Positions 16,464 through 25,927 of a stretch of DNA of 64,000 bases are shown piece by piece. Under the pieces are notes generated by a model, which worked only from the letters and a program-made list of their open reading frames with translations, searched no databases and was not told where the DNA came from. Where the stretch lies: NCBI RefSeq assembly GCF_009758125.1, contig NZ_WRXO01000004.1, positions 558,001 to 622,000 of the forward strand, in the 5' to 3' direction. The stretch is from Chitinophaga oryziterrae (GTDB taxonomy: Bacteria > Bacteroidota > Bacteroidia > Chitinophagales > Chitinophagaceae). Made by a program: the position numbers and the translations under genes. How positions within the stretch are numbered: the first letter of the stretch is position 1; each line of letters starts with the position of its first letter.

Positions 16464-17657
16464 ATCTGCATAATCCTGCAGATAAGAAAACCGCTCGGTC
16501 AGATGGCCCTGTTGCGCTATAGTAGCATTATGTAAAGTATCACTGTGCTCTTTCAGTAATTCATCAAACACATATTTCATCAGCTGATCTCCGAAGTATT
16601 GCGAAGCATCCCGTGGCAACTCATTAGGGAGGTTACTCACACACATCATATCAACGGTATCAGACAGATAAGGGGCTGTTTTAAGATGTGTATGCCTGTC
16701 TACCCCATACACAGGGTCTTCAATCGTAGAATCCCCTAAATTACTGGGAACAGACCCGTTGGTATCGTCTGTAATATCAGCAATCACCTTTATCCGGAAA
16801 TTATCTTTTGCAAGGTCTGTCCAGGTGAACAGAGGTGCAATACGTTCATCCCAGTAGATCCCGTTCATTAATATATCAGTCGCCGTTACAAAAGGCAAAA
16901 ATCTGCAATCATATTTATCCGGGTGCAAATGGAAATCTTCTCTGCTATAGGTCTTATCCGTTCTCCTCAGATAGAGTTCTCCGGCTTTCAGCTGTGTATA
17001 TACGGGATACGCATAATTATTAATCAGATATTCTTCCGGTGGAATGTACTTGATCCCCAGTAATCCCATTACTTCCAGGGTCCCTGCTGCCACACGGCCG
17101 GAGCCGGTAATAGCGATCTTTAGAGGAGGTAATTTAGTCCCGAAATAATGATTGATCAGCTCTTTAAAATCATGGCATTCATGCACGGGCGTTAAAGAAA
17201 AAGTGCGTGTCTTCTTCCCATAAGTTAATATCCCGTTATGTGCACCTACCACGCCCGCAAAGAACCCGAAACCAAGAATACGTTGTCCATCTTCATGCAC
17301 CAGGCATTCATAATCTATGAGCGTGATATTTTTCTGCAGGATGGTTTGCAGTAAATGCTGATTCTGTGGTTGTTTCTTTCTTGTATGAGAGAAGAACAGA
17401 TATGTTTTACCTGCTAACAATTTCTCTGGTGGCACTTCTTTAATCCCCAGCAGTATCTGGCAGTGGGAGAGGTCTTCAGAAAGGGTAACCCCTGCTTTCA
17501 GGTATTCATCATTTTTAAAGCAGCGCCAATCGGACGGCTGTACGGTAATATTTACCTGTGGATAATTGCGTGTGATCCATTGGCATTGCAGTGGAGTGAA
17601 TGCGACCCTGTTATCATGCGGCTGTTTTTCTTCCCTTATAAGGCCAATCTGTAACAT
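16458..17657 (-). CDS. saccharopine/alanine dehydrogenase-like NAD(P)-binding enzyme
   Basis: Cytoplasmic oxidoreductase of the AlaDh/PNT superfamily, 399 residues, most similar in plan to lysine-forming saccharopine dehydrogenases. Seen: N-terminal IGLIREEKQPHDNRVAFTP, the FFSHTRKKQPQN segment typical of that group, a dinucleotide-binding loop ITGSGRVAAGTLEVM (about 203-217), and DITDDTNGSVP. In Bacteroidota the physiological reaction of these homologues is not settled, so the substrate is left open. Single leftward gene. Confidence 0.78.
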   Translation of the reverse strand: MLQIGLIREEKQPHDNRVAFTPLQCQWITRNYPQVNITVQPSDWRCFKNDEYLKAGVTLSEDLSHCQILLGIKEVPPEKLLAGKTYLFFSHTRKKQPQNQHLLQTILQKNITLIDYECLVHEDGQRILGFGFFAGVVGAHNGILTYGKKTRTFSLTPVHECHDFKELINHYFGTKLPPLKIAITGSGRVAAGTLEVMGLLGIKYIPPEEYLINNYAYPVYTQLKAGELYLRRTDKTYSREDFHLHPDKYDCRFLPFVTATDILMNGIYWDERIAPLFTWTDLAKDNFRIKVIADITDDTNGSVPSNLGDSTIEDPVYGVDRHTHLKTAPYLSDTVDMMCVSNLPNELPRDASQYFGDQLMKYVFDELLKEHSDTLHNATIAQQGHLTERFSYLQDYADL

Positions 17658-17727
17658 CAGAATTTGAGGTTTGTGTTGTTTTGGTTTTCTAAACTAAGCA
17701 ATTATTTAACAGCATCAACATTATTCG

Positions 17728-17735
17728 TAATTTTG
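17728..17735 (+). promoter_or_regulatory. -7 box TAATTTTG, 5 nt before the DUF1275 gene
   Basis: Perfect TAnnTTTG match ending 5 nt before the ATG, predicting a leaderless transcript. Confidence 0.55.
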
Positions 17736-17740
17736 CAACC

Positions 17741-18463
17741 ATGTTTAGGCACAAAGGCAAAAGTAGAACATATATCCATAATCTGCGATTGGCTTCCACA
17801 CTTTCATTTATTGCAGGCATTGTAAATATTACGGGCGTTTTGTCTGTTAAAGTACTAACGACGAACGTTACCGGTCATTTTGCCTACTTTTCGGAGGAGC
17901 TGGTAAAAAAGAATTACGTTACAGCCCTGGTTTTCCTGGTTTACATTTTTTGTTTCCTGGCAGGGGCATTCATTTCTAATCTTTTAATTGAAACGGTCAT
18001 AAGGATAAAGCCGGCAGTGGCTCATACCATTCCTATGTTCATCGAGATCCTTATTCTGACAATTATCGGGATGGTGGGCAGTAGTTCACTTACAGGTATT
18101 CAGGGGCAGGTGATCGCCTGTGCATTGTTATTTGCCATGGGATTGCAAAATTCATTGGTTACGAAAGTCTCTCAGTCGGTAGTTCGTACCACACATTTAA
18201 CAGGATTGTTTACTGATTTGGGGATTGAATTATCCCAGTTATTCTTTTACCGGCAGCAGGCAGAATTCCGGCGATTATCAAAAAGCATTTATCTGAAATT
18301 AGCTATCATCAGCTTTTTCTTTACCGGAGGTGTACTGGGAGGCTTTATCTTTAAAACTTATGCATTAAAAACGCTTTTCCTGGCATCAGGCTGTTTAATC
18401 CTTGCGTTATATTATGATAATATTATCTATCACTATTATCATTTAAAGAGAAAGGCCCGTTAA
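17741..18463 (+). CDS. DUF1275 (YoaK-type) membrane protein
   Basis: Inner-membrane protein of 240 residues with about six hydrophobic segments. The first two carry the family's signature near GIVNITGVLSVKVLTTNVTGHF and the centre has FAMGLQNSLVTKVSQSVVRTTHLTG, with TGLFTDLGIEL following, as in YoaK/DUF1275 proteins. Function of the family is not established. It stands alone between a leftward dehydrogenase gene and a bidirectional hairpin. Confidence 0.85.
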   Translation: MFRHKGKSRTYIHNLRLASTLSFIAGIVNITGVLSVKVLTTNVTGHFAYFSEELVKKNYVTALVFLVYIFCFLAGAFISNLLIETVIRIKPAVAHTIPMFIEILILTIIGMVGSSSLTGIQGQVIACALLFAMGLQNSLVTKVSQSVVRTTHLTGLFTDLGIELSQLFFYRQQAEFRRLSKSIYLKLAIISFFFTGGVLGGFIFKTYALKTLFLASGCLILALYYDNIIYHYYHLKRKAR

Positions 18464-18493
18464 ATATTTATTCCAATAGTTTTGCCTAATACC

Positions 18494-18530
18494 AAAAATG
18501 CACCAACCTTATTAAGATTGGTGCATTTTT
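18494..18530. terminator. bidirectional terminator between the DUF1275 gene and the chitinase gene
   Basis: A 13-bp perfect stem (AAAAATGCACCAA and its complement) has A/T runs at both bases, so it can act as an intrinsic terminator for transcripts from either side. It lies between two convergent genes. Confidence 0.85.
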
Positions 18531-18546
18531 GAAAATTATTGATGGC

Positions 18547-20940
18547 TTATTCTACCACTACTTTCTTCCTCACATTATCCAATGAAATGATATAAATCCC
18601 TTTAGTCCATTTGGAAATATCTATCTGTACCTGGGTAGCCGGACCGGTAACAATTGAATTGTATATTACCTGACCAGTAAGGCTATAAACTTTCAGAACA
18701 GATTTTGCTTTCACACCTTTCGTCTGAACAGTAAGGAAATTTGTAGCCGGATTAGGCCAAACACCTATTGAAAGCGGAGTTTCATTCTCTTTTGAAGGAG
18801 AAAGCGCGATGGTAGTTGCTTTTCTGGCAGCTGAAGTTGCATCTGCATACACTTCAAACTCCCACAGAGAAACACCATATACGGTTGCTCTCTTCACACT
18901 ATACATCCTTACATAGCGGGCGCTCACAGCAGGGAAACTAAGATCCTCTGTACCACCAACACCAGCGGTGACTGTTTTTTGGGCAGTCCAGGTAGTGTTA
19001 TCGGTAGAAGTTTCTATGCGATAAGAAGTCGCATAAGCTACTTCCCATTTCAGTACCACTCTTGAAATATTCTGAGCAGTACCAAGATCAACTTCTATCC
19101 ATTCGTTATCTGTATAAGCAGAAGACCAGCGTGTAGTGGTCGCATCACCGTCAAAGGCCTTATACGCTTCAAAACCGGCAGTTTCTACAGAAGAAGCCGT
19201 AATGGTTTTGTTAAGCGCTATGTTCTGAGCCACTGGGGTAAAGCTGAACCAGTTGAAGTTAAAGGAAGCAGCATCCATTACAACGCGCATTACTTTGGTA
19301 CCAGCGGTTAATGCCGGCGTAGTAGCGCTCACGGTAGCAAATGTCTGCCATGCACCGGTATTCGGTACGGTGATAGCGCCGGAGATATTCTGGCCGTCTA
19401 TTTCAATATGGAATGTTTTTCCTGCAGCAATAGCAGCTACCCTTGCCTGTAATGTATAGACGCCTGTGTTCGCTATGTTGACAGTATATTCCAGCCATTC
19501 TCCAGCCTGAATCTCACCAACATCATATCCACCTTCTGTAGTGCCTTCTATATCCACACCTTCAGTGGTACGATACTGGCCTTGTGTATTAGTAGCCGTT
19601 AAATCATGATAAGCAGCACCTTCTCCGCCATTATCATAATTTTCCGCTTCTATTTTTCCCGGGATAGGCCATGCTGTTCCTCCATAAGGAGTCTGTGGCG
19701 CAGCGCCATATACTTCCAGTTCGTAAATAGAATAACCGTAGGCAGTAGCCCTTGCAGTACCATAAATTCTTACATAACGGCCGGAGCCTGTCAGGCCGGT
19801 GTTATCATTGGTAAGTGTGGTATTACCTGTAACAGATTTTACGGTAGTCCAGGTAGCAGCATCTGTTGATACCTGTATCTGGTAAGCAGTTGCATAAGCA
19901 GCTTCCCAGGTAATTTTTACTTCGTTGATATCATAAGTGGCTCCCAGATCCACATACACCCATTGTGGATCAGCGAAAGCAGAAGACCAGCGTGTGGAAT
20001 AGTTACCATCTGTCACATTGGAAGCTACTACACTTGTAGTGGTAGTTGCTTCGAGAGAAGAAGCAGTAACAGGTTTACCGGAAGCCAGGTTCTGAGGGAC
20101 CGGTGTGCCACCTTTACAAACAGCTCCCAAAGTGTTATAAATGGAATTGATATCACCATATTCCGATGCAATATCCCAGATCATGATCCCACCTGCAGTT
20201 GTTTTAGCAAGGTTGGATTTCCATACATGTTCTGCTGTGGTATTATCAGCGCTGTAAAACGGTACCCCCAGCATTCTTTTGCTTTGAGGAACACCGCGGG
20301 AAGTCCAGTAGGAGATAGAGCTGCTGGCGAGATTATCATCTCCGTAACACATGATATTCACAAGGTCTAGCATTGTTACGTCATCATAATGATCACCATT
20401 ATTGCTGGCGCTTTCTGATACGGCAGCAGTAAACAGTTTACCCATTCCATGGAGCTTGGTACCAAGAGCGGTAGCCAGGTTATTCCATTTGGTTTTTGTT
20501 GTTGGATATTCCCAATCCAGGTCAATACCGTCCAGGTTGTATTGAGTCACCAGGTTGCCACAGGCAGTGGTCAGGTTAGTGATAGAAGTCGTACTGTTTG
20601 CGATGGTTTCAAAAGGTGTGTTGTTGGGTGAGGAGTCCAGCCATCCACCAATTGATAAAAGCACTTTAACGTTATTGGCATGGGCTCTGGTAACGAGGTC
20701 TGTCAGTGTAGAGCCACCATCAACAGAACCTATTTTACCATCAGTACCAGGGATAGCAAATGCATAACAGATATGCGTGTATTTGCTGTAGTCGATTTTT
20801 GATGGCGCATTAATGTAATAGTTGCCACCAGCTACCCAGGAAGGATAATATCCCACGATGTTGTAGCACGACAATTGCCCGAAAGAGACCCTCGAGAGCA
20901 TAACGAGGGCAAGAAGAAAAATCCATTTGATTTTTTGCAT
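18547..20940 (-). CDS. secreted GH18 chitinase with CBM-like modules and T9SS signal
   Basis: Predicted extracellular endochitinase of 797 residues. Domains in order: signal peptide (about 1-21), GH18 catalytic barrel (about 27-275) with LLSIGGW (94-100) and the catalytic DGIDLDWE motif (137-144, acid E144), an F5/8 type C/CBM32-like module (about 283-412), a CBM6-like module (about 420-556), a second F5/8 type C module (about 558-692), and a C-terminal type IX secretion sorting domain (about 712-797; VWPNPATNFLTV, KGIYII). The two F5/8 modules resemble each other (WSSAFADPQWVYVDLG and WSSAYTDNEWIEVDLG). Substrate is expected to be chitin; the modules probably bind polysaccharide. Single leftward gene. 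Confidence 0.95.
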   Translation of the reverse strand: MQKIKWIFLLALVMLSRVSFGQLSCYNIVGYYPSWVAGGNYYINAPSKIDYSKYTHICYAFAIPGTDGKIGSVDGGSTLTDLVTRAHANNVKVLLSIGGWLDSSPNNTPFETIANSTTSITNLTTACGNLVTQYNLDGIDLDWEYPTTKTKWNNLATALGTKLHGMGKLFTAAVSESASNNGDHYDDVTMLDLVNIMCYGDDNLASSSISYWTSRGVPQSKRMLGVPFYSADNTTAEHVWKSNLAKTTAGGIMIWDIASEYGDINSIYNTLGAVCKGGTPVPQNLASGKPVTASSLEATTTTSVVASNVTDGNYSTRWSSAFADPQWVYVDLGATYDINEVKITWEAAYATAYQIQVSTDAATWTTVKSVTGNTTLTNDNTGLTGSGRYVRIYGTARATAYGYSIYELEVYGAAPQTPYGGTAWPIPGKIEAENYDNGGEGAAYHDLTATNTQGQYRTTEGVDIEGTTEGGYDVGEIQAGEWLEYTVNIANTGVYTLQARVAAIAAGKTFHIEIDGQNISGAITVPNTGAWQTFATVSATTPALTAGTKVMRVVMDAASFNFNWFSFTPVAQNIALNKTITASSVETAGFEAYKAFDGDATTTRWSSAYTDNEWIEVDLGTAQNISRVVLKWEVAYATSYRIETSTDNTTWTAQKTVTAGVGGTEDLSFPAVSARYVRMYSVKRATVYGVSLWEFEVYADATSAARKATTIALSPSKENETPLSIGVWPNPATNFLTVQTKGVKAKSVLKVYSLTGQVIYNSIVTGPATQVQIDISKWTKGIYIISLDNVRKKVVVE

Positions 20941-21088
20941 AACTAGCGTTGTTTTAATGATTATGTTAAGGGTGTAAGGTGCTATTTTGAGAGGGCTGTA
21001 ATAGCCGGGTTAAGATTGCGTGACAATCCTGCATACATAGGTTTTCAATTAGTTATTTTGAGAATGAGTTACCCTAACGTGAATAAGG

Positions 21089-21116
21089 TAATATTAGTTT
21101 ATACTAATATTAGTAT
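21089..21116. promoter_or_regulatory. three alternating half-sites upstream of the chitinase gene
   Basis: ATTAGT, ACTAAT and ATTAGT occur in succession. They form an 8-bp dyad with a 4-nt spacer (21091-21110) that overlaps a perfect 16-bp palindrome (ATACTAATATTAGTAT, 21101-21116). The position, about 150-175 nt before the chitinase ATG, suits a regulator-binding site. Binding protein unknown. Confidence 0.45.
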
Positions 21117-21194
21117 AAAAATACATTTAATCTGAATAACTGCAATATAAAAATTGTCTTATTTCCAGAAATTTCCTAACTGCTTTAGCATCAA

Positions 21195-21920
21195 TCAGGG
21201 AAGTTTTGCTACCAGTTTTTCCGGCATTAGTTTTAGAATAGTATAGATCAGTTTCCATTTAAAACCAGGGACGATGGTAAACGTATTGCCTGCGTTCACG
21301 ACCGCACCGGCTATAAAGGAAGGCTCCAGCATTAAGGACTCCGGTAGGTTTAGTCCTGCTGTCATTTTACTGCGAATATAACCTGCCACAATCACATTCA
21401 CTTTAATATGGCGTGGGAAGAGGTATTGCCTTAAACCGGCCAGGTACTGGGTAAAAGCAGATTTGGTACTACCATAAATAAAGTTGCTCTTCCTGCCTCT
21501 GACTCCTGATAACGAGGACAAACCGATAATCCTTTCTAACCGGCTATTGTCTTTATCCATCGCAACGATATTGAGTATAGATACTGCACCGGCATAATGT
21601 ACCTGCATCATCCTGAAACTCCCTTTAAAATCAAGCAGGGCTTCCTCATTATTCTTCAGGTACCCGGCTGCATATACGACGATATGTGGCTTTTCAGGTA
21701 GTTGTTTATAAAAGCTTTCATGACTGTCAAAGTCAACAGCATCAAAGTAAAGAATAGTAACCTGTTCTTTCTGAGGTATGTGCTGCTGTATGAAGGTATG
21801 CAGTTCGTCAGTGCTGCGGGAAGCGGCGATGATGCGGTAACCTTTAACAGCGTATTGTATAATGGCTGCTTTAGCTACATCTGAGTTGGCACCAAGCAGG
21901 AGAACGGTTTTACTTTGCAT
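21195..21920 (-). CDS. short-chain dehydrogenase/reductase
   Basis: Cytoplasmic NAD(P)-dependent SDR of 241 residues. Seen: a cofactor loop LLLGANSDVAKAAI (GANSDVA variant of GxxxGxG), VYAAGYL in place of NNAG, and the catalytic YGSTK (Tyr-x3-Lys). The GANSDVA loop is shared with DprE2-like and other divergent SDRs, but a specific reaction cannot be named. The ATG is used here; a GTG one codon upstream would overlap the stop codon of the upstream glycosidase-like gene, so the two are translationally adjacent and co-transcribed. Confidence 0.83.
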   Translation of the reverse strand: MQSKTVLLLGANSDVAKAAIIQYAVKGYRIIAASRSTDELHTFIQQHIPQKEQVTILYFDAVDFDSHESFYKQLPEKPHIVVYAAGYLKNNEEALLDFKGSFRMMQVHYAGAVSILNIVAMDKDNSRLERIIGLSSLSGVRGRKSNFIYGSTKSAFTQYLAGLRQYLFPRHIKVNVIVAGYIRSKMTAGLNLPESLMLEPSFIAGAVVNAGNTFTIVPGFKWKLIYTILKLMPEKLVAKLP

Positions 21921-21922
21921 CA

Positions 21923-24376
21923 CTACTTATTTTCTATCGCAATAACATCTGTCATCTTATTCGTCTTATAGTCAAATGCGATGCTGCCATCAGCATTAGT
22001 CTTCACCCGTTTCAGGACCTGTTTATTTACAGAGATCGTATAATAATTATCAACTTTAAGATCATTGATCAGATATTTATTTAAACCAGTGGAAAACTGG
22101 CTCCACAACATGTTATCCTGAGAAAAGTTCTTTATTTCCAGTGCCAGCGTACCCGTAGTTTCCACTTTCATAGAAGCTACCGGATTATTACCATTAAAAT
22201 ATAACAACTCATTATCAGAACCGTAAAAACCAAAATCTCTTTCACTCTCTATTTTAAACCGCCCATTGGATACAGCATACTTATTCATAGCAAGATCTAT
22301 CAGTAATGACTGTCCCCTGAAATTATACTTCAACTGCGTGCCTGATAACTGCTCAGTAATATGTGGGTTGAGATAAAACCTGTTATACAAGGGATTTACA
22401 CCATAGATAGCCTGATACAGACCCACTACAGAAAGACTATTCCCGGAAAGAATGTCATCTCCCAATCCATCCTGTTTCACACGTCCGTACCGTTGAAAAG
22501 CAAGACCGTCTAACGCATACCGTGCCAATACATTCTTTACATATTTTAAAGCAAGTTCGGGTTTATAAGATGCATAGGCTTTTACGCCCAGTGCTCCCCA
22601 TGATAAAAATATATCCCCGTTCTCATAATTAGGAAAAGGGAATTGCCAGTCATTACCTTCGCCCTTATTATAACTATACATACAAATGGGCCAGAAGAAT
22701 AACTGTTCTTTATTCATCTGGTATTCTATCGTATCTAAAATAGCTTTCGTTCTTCTGCGATCATCACAAATACCATAACCAATGGCCATGAAATTTACCG
22801 GCGTAACCATATTATTCCCATGAACAGAACCATCTTTATCGCGCCAGTGAATATAACAGGACTTGCCGCCATCCCAGAACCCGCCTTCACTGACAGGCTT
22901 ATTAAAACTGGTTTTTAGCTTTATTGCAAACTGCTGATAATAATAAGCTTTCTCTATATCTCCCAGTTGTTGCTCAATGTCTGCCCATAACGTCAAAGCA
23001 TGATAAAGTTTCGCATTTACAAAGGCATTTTCATAAGATGCCCAGATGATATCTATCCAGTCACTGCTCTTTTTCTCTGTATGATTATTATTGATCATTT
23101 CTACTAATCCATTATTATTAGTATCTCTTTTCAGTAGCCAGTCCAGTGCCTTTTCGCAGGAATGCTGATGTGTCTTTACCCACGCCTTATCGCCGGTCTG
23201 GTCATATAATTCCGCTACGTTAGTAACAAAATCCGGGTTGGCATCCAGCAGATATCCCCATTGGGCCTCATAAAAGCCTTTATCTGTTACTTCACCAGGC
23301 ATCATATCTTCATTGGTATAAGCCCACCTGGCCCATACTCTTCCATCCGGTTTAATTGCATTATCCCTGTAATAATCCAGGCATTGCTGGTAACCTTTTA
23401 AATAATATGGATCATTAATGGCGAGTCCCATCTGCGCAATATATTGTTCGTGCAAACAGATCGGGCCATAGGGCGTATGCCAGCTGTTACCGCCAAAATG
23501 TTCTTTATCGATAACGCCTATTCTCGCAATCGTATTTAATACAGCATTGACTTCATCACCATTAATTCCCACTAAATTTCCACGACCATATTTATCATTA
23601 AAATTGAAATAAGTGAGCGTAATGCTTTTGTGACCTGCTCCTACGTTAACAGGCGCCCAGACATCTGTCCTGTCGCGGATATATCGTCTGCGGTTAGTAC
23701 CCGAATCATAACGCAGCCGGCCAGCGGATAAAGCGATGTTATATGAAAGTTTATCATCAACACGGGTATAACTCATCACTACATCAGGCTCACTGACAAC
23801 AACGCTTAAACCATTGCCGGTCTTGCTATTCCAGAAATCAGAAGAGTTGCTGTGAACACCATAGGTATCGGACGACTTATTAAAAAGATAAAACCAGGCG
23901 AGCCCGCCATATTCCTGATAAGCACCTTCCCAGGTATTAATACTATTGAACATAAAGTGAGGTAATCCCACTTGTTCGGCTACTATATTATTTGATATTT
24001 TTCTATCAATATCAAATTTGATATCCTTTGGGGTTACTGTAAACTTCCATGTTTCCAGTATTCTATCACCATAAGGGATGCTGCATATTATTACATTACC
24101 ACGGAGTTGTATCGCAGGATTAGAAGAAAGATGCAGCGTAGAATAAGTTTTCCTATCTGTTTTAATGAACGAATAAATACCTGTGGAATCAAGCACCTGC
24201 TGGCCATTCAACACCAATGAAGAGATAGTGACCTTTTTATTATAATCAAGTGTCATCTGCATCTTTTCATTACCAAACACGACCTGTCTGTTCAGTATAT
24301 CGTTTTTTATAACTGGCTGGGCTAAACAAATAACGGGAAACATGAAAAGTAAAAAGAGCAGTTTCTTGGTAACCAT
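21923..24376 (-). CDS. exported six-hairpin glycosidase-like protein
   Basis: Large exported protein of 817 residues whose exact family I do not recognise. A signal peptide (about 1-19) is followed by a beta-rich N-terminal part (about 25-265) and a helical region (about 280-660) with features of (alpha/alpha)6-barrel glycosidases: WARWAYTNEDMMPGEVTDKG, a DTNNNGLVEMINNNHTEKKS loop, then SSDWIDIIWASYENAFVNA and GDIFLSWGALGVKAYASY. A small beta domain closes the chain. This layout is seen in GH families acting on rhamnosides, alpha-glucosides or glycosaminoglycan-like chains, so the substrate is open. It is directly followed by an SDR gene. Confidence 0.65.
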   Translation of the reverse strand: MVTKKLLFLLFMFPVICLAQPVIKNDILNRQVVFGNEKMQMTLDYNKKVTISSLVLNGQQVLDSTGIYSFIKTDRKTYSTLHLSSNPAIQLRGNVIICSIPYGDRILETWKFTVTPKDIKFDIDRKISNNIVAEQVGLPHFMFNSINTWEGAYQEYGGLAWFYLFNKSSDTYGVHSNSSDFWNSKTGNGLSVVVSEPDVVMSYTRVDDKLSYNIALSAGRLRYDSGTNRRRYIRDRTDVWAPVNVGAGHKSITLTYFNFNDKYGRGNLVGINGDEVNAVLNTIARIGVIDKEHFGGNSWHTPYGPICLHEQYIAQMGLAINDPYYLKGYQQCLDYYRDNAIKPDGRVWARWAYTNEDMMPGEVTDKGFYEAQWGYLLDANPDFVTNVAELYDQTGDKAWVKTHQHSCEKALDWLLKRDTNNNGLVEMINNNHTEKKSSDWIDIIWASYENAFVNAKLYHALTLWADIEQQLGDIEKAYYYQQFAIKLKTSFNKPVSEGGFWDGGKSCYIHWRDKDGSVHGNNMVTPVNFMAIGYGICDDRRRTKAILDTIEYQMNKEQLFFWPICMYSYNKGEGNDWQFPFPNYENGDIFLSWGALGVKAYASYKPELALKYVKNVLARYALDGLAFQRYGRVKQDGLGDDILSGNSLSVVGLYQAIYGVNPLYNRFYLNPHITEQLSGTQLKYNFRGQSLLIDLAMNKYAVSNGRFKIESERDFGFYGSDNELLYFNGNNPVASMKVETTGTLALEIKNFSQDNMLWSQFSTGLNKYLINDLKVDNYYTISVNKQVLKRVKTNADGSIAFDYKTNKMTDVIAIENK

Positions 24377-24464
24377 GTGTTAATCATTGTGATAAAAATC
24401 AAATATCGCACCTTTTCTTAGTAATAAATAGCATAATACATGAAGTTTTTTACTAATTTTAGAT

Positions 24465-25028
24465 ATGTGCGAAAACCTTATGTTATGTTTATTGCTTCCG
24501 GTTCTGTTATCCTGTGGCGGCATTCCCGAAGAACGAGCGAGCATTCCTGTTGATTCCGGTATATCCATCCAGACTGATTCCAGCCGTGTAGACACTACTA
24601 TCGTCGTTCAGGAAGGTAGTATCCAAACCGGCAATACTGCCCCGTCAAAGCTCATCGCATACTCCAAAACATTAATAGGTATCCCGTACAAATATGCGTC
24701 TACAGATCCCAGTGCAGGATTCGACTGTTCCGGGTTCATCACTTACGTCTTCAACCATTTTGGCATAGAAGTGCCAAGAACCTCTGCAGACTTTACTGAT
24801 AAAGGAACCCCTATAGATCTCCCTTTCTCTAAACCCGGGGACCTGATTCTGTTCACCGGGACTGACAGTATCATCAGAACAGTAGGCCATATGGGGATCA
24901 TTACTCAGACAGGGGATAGCATCGTTTTCATACATTCCACTTCCGGGAAAGCTTACGGTGTAACAGAAACTACGCTCAACCCATATTACATGGGAAGATT
25001 TGTGAAGGTAATAAGGGTGTTTGAATAA
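24465..25028 (+). CDS. NlpC/P60 family lipoprotein endopeptidase
   Basis: Predicted periplasmic or outer-membrane-anchored cell-wall peptidase (C40 family) cleaving gamma-D-Glu-diaminopimelate bonds. The 187-residue precursor has a lipobox LLSC with C17 as lipidation site, a Ser/Thr-rich linker to about residue 60, then an NlpC/P60 domain with catalytic C88 (FDCSGF), H142 (GHMGI) and a third polar residue near FIHSTSG. All catalytic elements are visible. A near-consensus box TAATTTTA ends 3 nt before the ATG. Confidence 0.92.
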   Translation: MCENLMLCLLLPVLLSCGGIPEERASIPVDSGISIQTDSSRVDTTIVVQEGSIQTGNTAPSKLIAYSKTLIGIPYKYASTDPSAGFDCSGFITYVFNHFGIEVPRTSADFTDKGTPIDLPFSKPGDLILFTGTDSIIRTVGHMGIITQTGDSIVFIHSTSGKAYGVTETTLNPYYMGRFVKVIRVFE

Positions 25029-25243
25029 ATTATATATAATTTAATTTATGTACAGCGTATTGTCAATAATGGAAGCAATAACCCTGGCGCATCGTATCAC
25101 GAAATCAGTTATAACCTCCTAAAAGTGATTTTTTGCATCTTTTTTATTGAAAAATATCAGTCTGATGAGAAGGATCTGCTATTAACTTTACCATGCGAAA
25201 TAATGCACGATCCTGAGAATGCAGAAGTGTATTCTTTCAGAAA

Positions 25244-25846
25244 ATGAATATGGAAAATTTTACTTCAAAGCCTACCTGGTATTTAAATGATGCGGCATTT
25301 GACTGGTTGTATCCGGAAAGAATACAACAGTTATCCAAACGGCACTGGACCCCAATGGAGGTAGCAAAAAAATCTGCAAATTTCCTGGCTTCCGCACCAG
25401 GAAAGAAGATTCTGGACATAGGTAGTGGTGTGGGTAAATTTTGTCTGATTGGAGGACATCATTTTCAGGAAGCTACATTTTATGGGGTGGAACAGCGGAA
25501 AGAATTATATCATTTTGCACAAGCTGCCAAAGAATTGACAGATAGCAGGAACGTTGAATTCATCAATGGTAATTTTACGCAGATTGATTTTGCGGAATTT
25601 GATCATTTTTACTTTTATAATTCGTTTTTTGAAAACCTGGCCGCAGGTGGACATATTGATCAGAAAATGGAATATTCCACCAGTCTGTATGAATATTATT
25701 CGCGTTACCTGTTTAATGCCCTGGACAGTAAACCAGGTGGTACCAGGTTAGTGACATATCATAGTCTGGAGGATGAGATTCCTCCAAGTTATCAATTAGT
25801 GGATGCAACGGTAGACTTTGTATTAAAAATGTGGGTAAAGAGATAA
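25244..25846 (+). CDS. class I SAM-dependent methyltransferase
   Basis: Cytoplasmic methyltransferase of 200 residues; substrate unknown. Motif I is clear (KILDIGSGVGKFCLIG, about 54-69), followed by FYGVEQRKELYHFA with the acidic residue that binds the SAM ribose, and EFINGNFTQIDFAEFDHFYFYNSFFENL where the usual catalytic loop lies. A hairpin starts 1 nt after its stop codon. It stands alone between the NlpC gene and the convergent oxoamine synthase gene. The 215 nt before it are AT-rich with no perfect -7 box. Confidence 0.83.
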   Translation: MNMENFTSKPTWYLNDAAFDWLYPERIQQLSKRHWTPMEVAKKSANFLASAPGKKILDIGSGVGKFCLIGGHHFQEATFYGVEQRKELYHFAQAAKELTDSRNVEFINGNFTQIDFAEFDHFYFYNSFFENLAAGGHIDQKMEYSTSLYEYYSRYLFNALDSKPGGTRLVTYHSLEDEIPPSYQLVDATVDFVLKMWVKR

Positions 25847-25847
25847 A

Positions 25848-25890
25848 GATATCTGAACATTATGAAAGGTTATCATAATGCCCAGATATC
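25848..25890. terminator. 43-nt hairpin between convergent genes
   Basis: GATATCTG-AA-CATTATGA pairs with TCATAATG-CC-CAGATATC: two 8-bp helices separated by a symmetric 2x2 internal loop, with a 7-nt apical loop. It has no T tract. It starts right after the methyltransferase stop codon and may act as a 3'-end stabiliser or transcription barrier. Confidence 0.6.
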
Positions 25891-25927
25891 GGTTGGTTAA
25901 TGTGATTACGTCACGGAGGGGGGGAAA

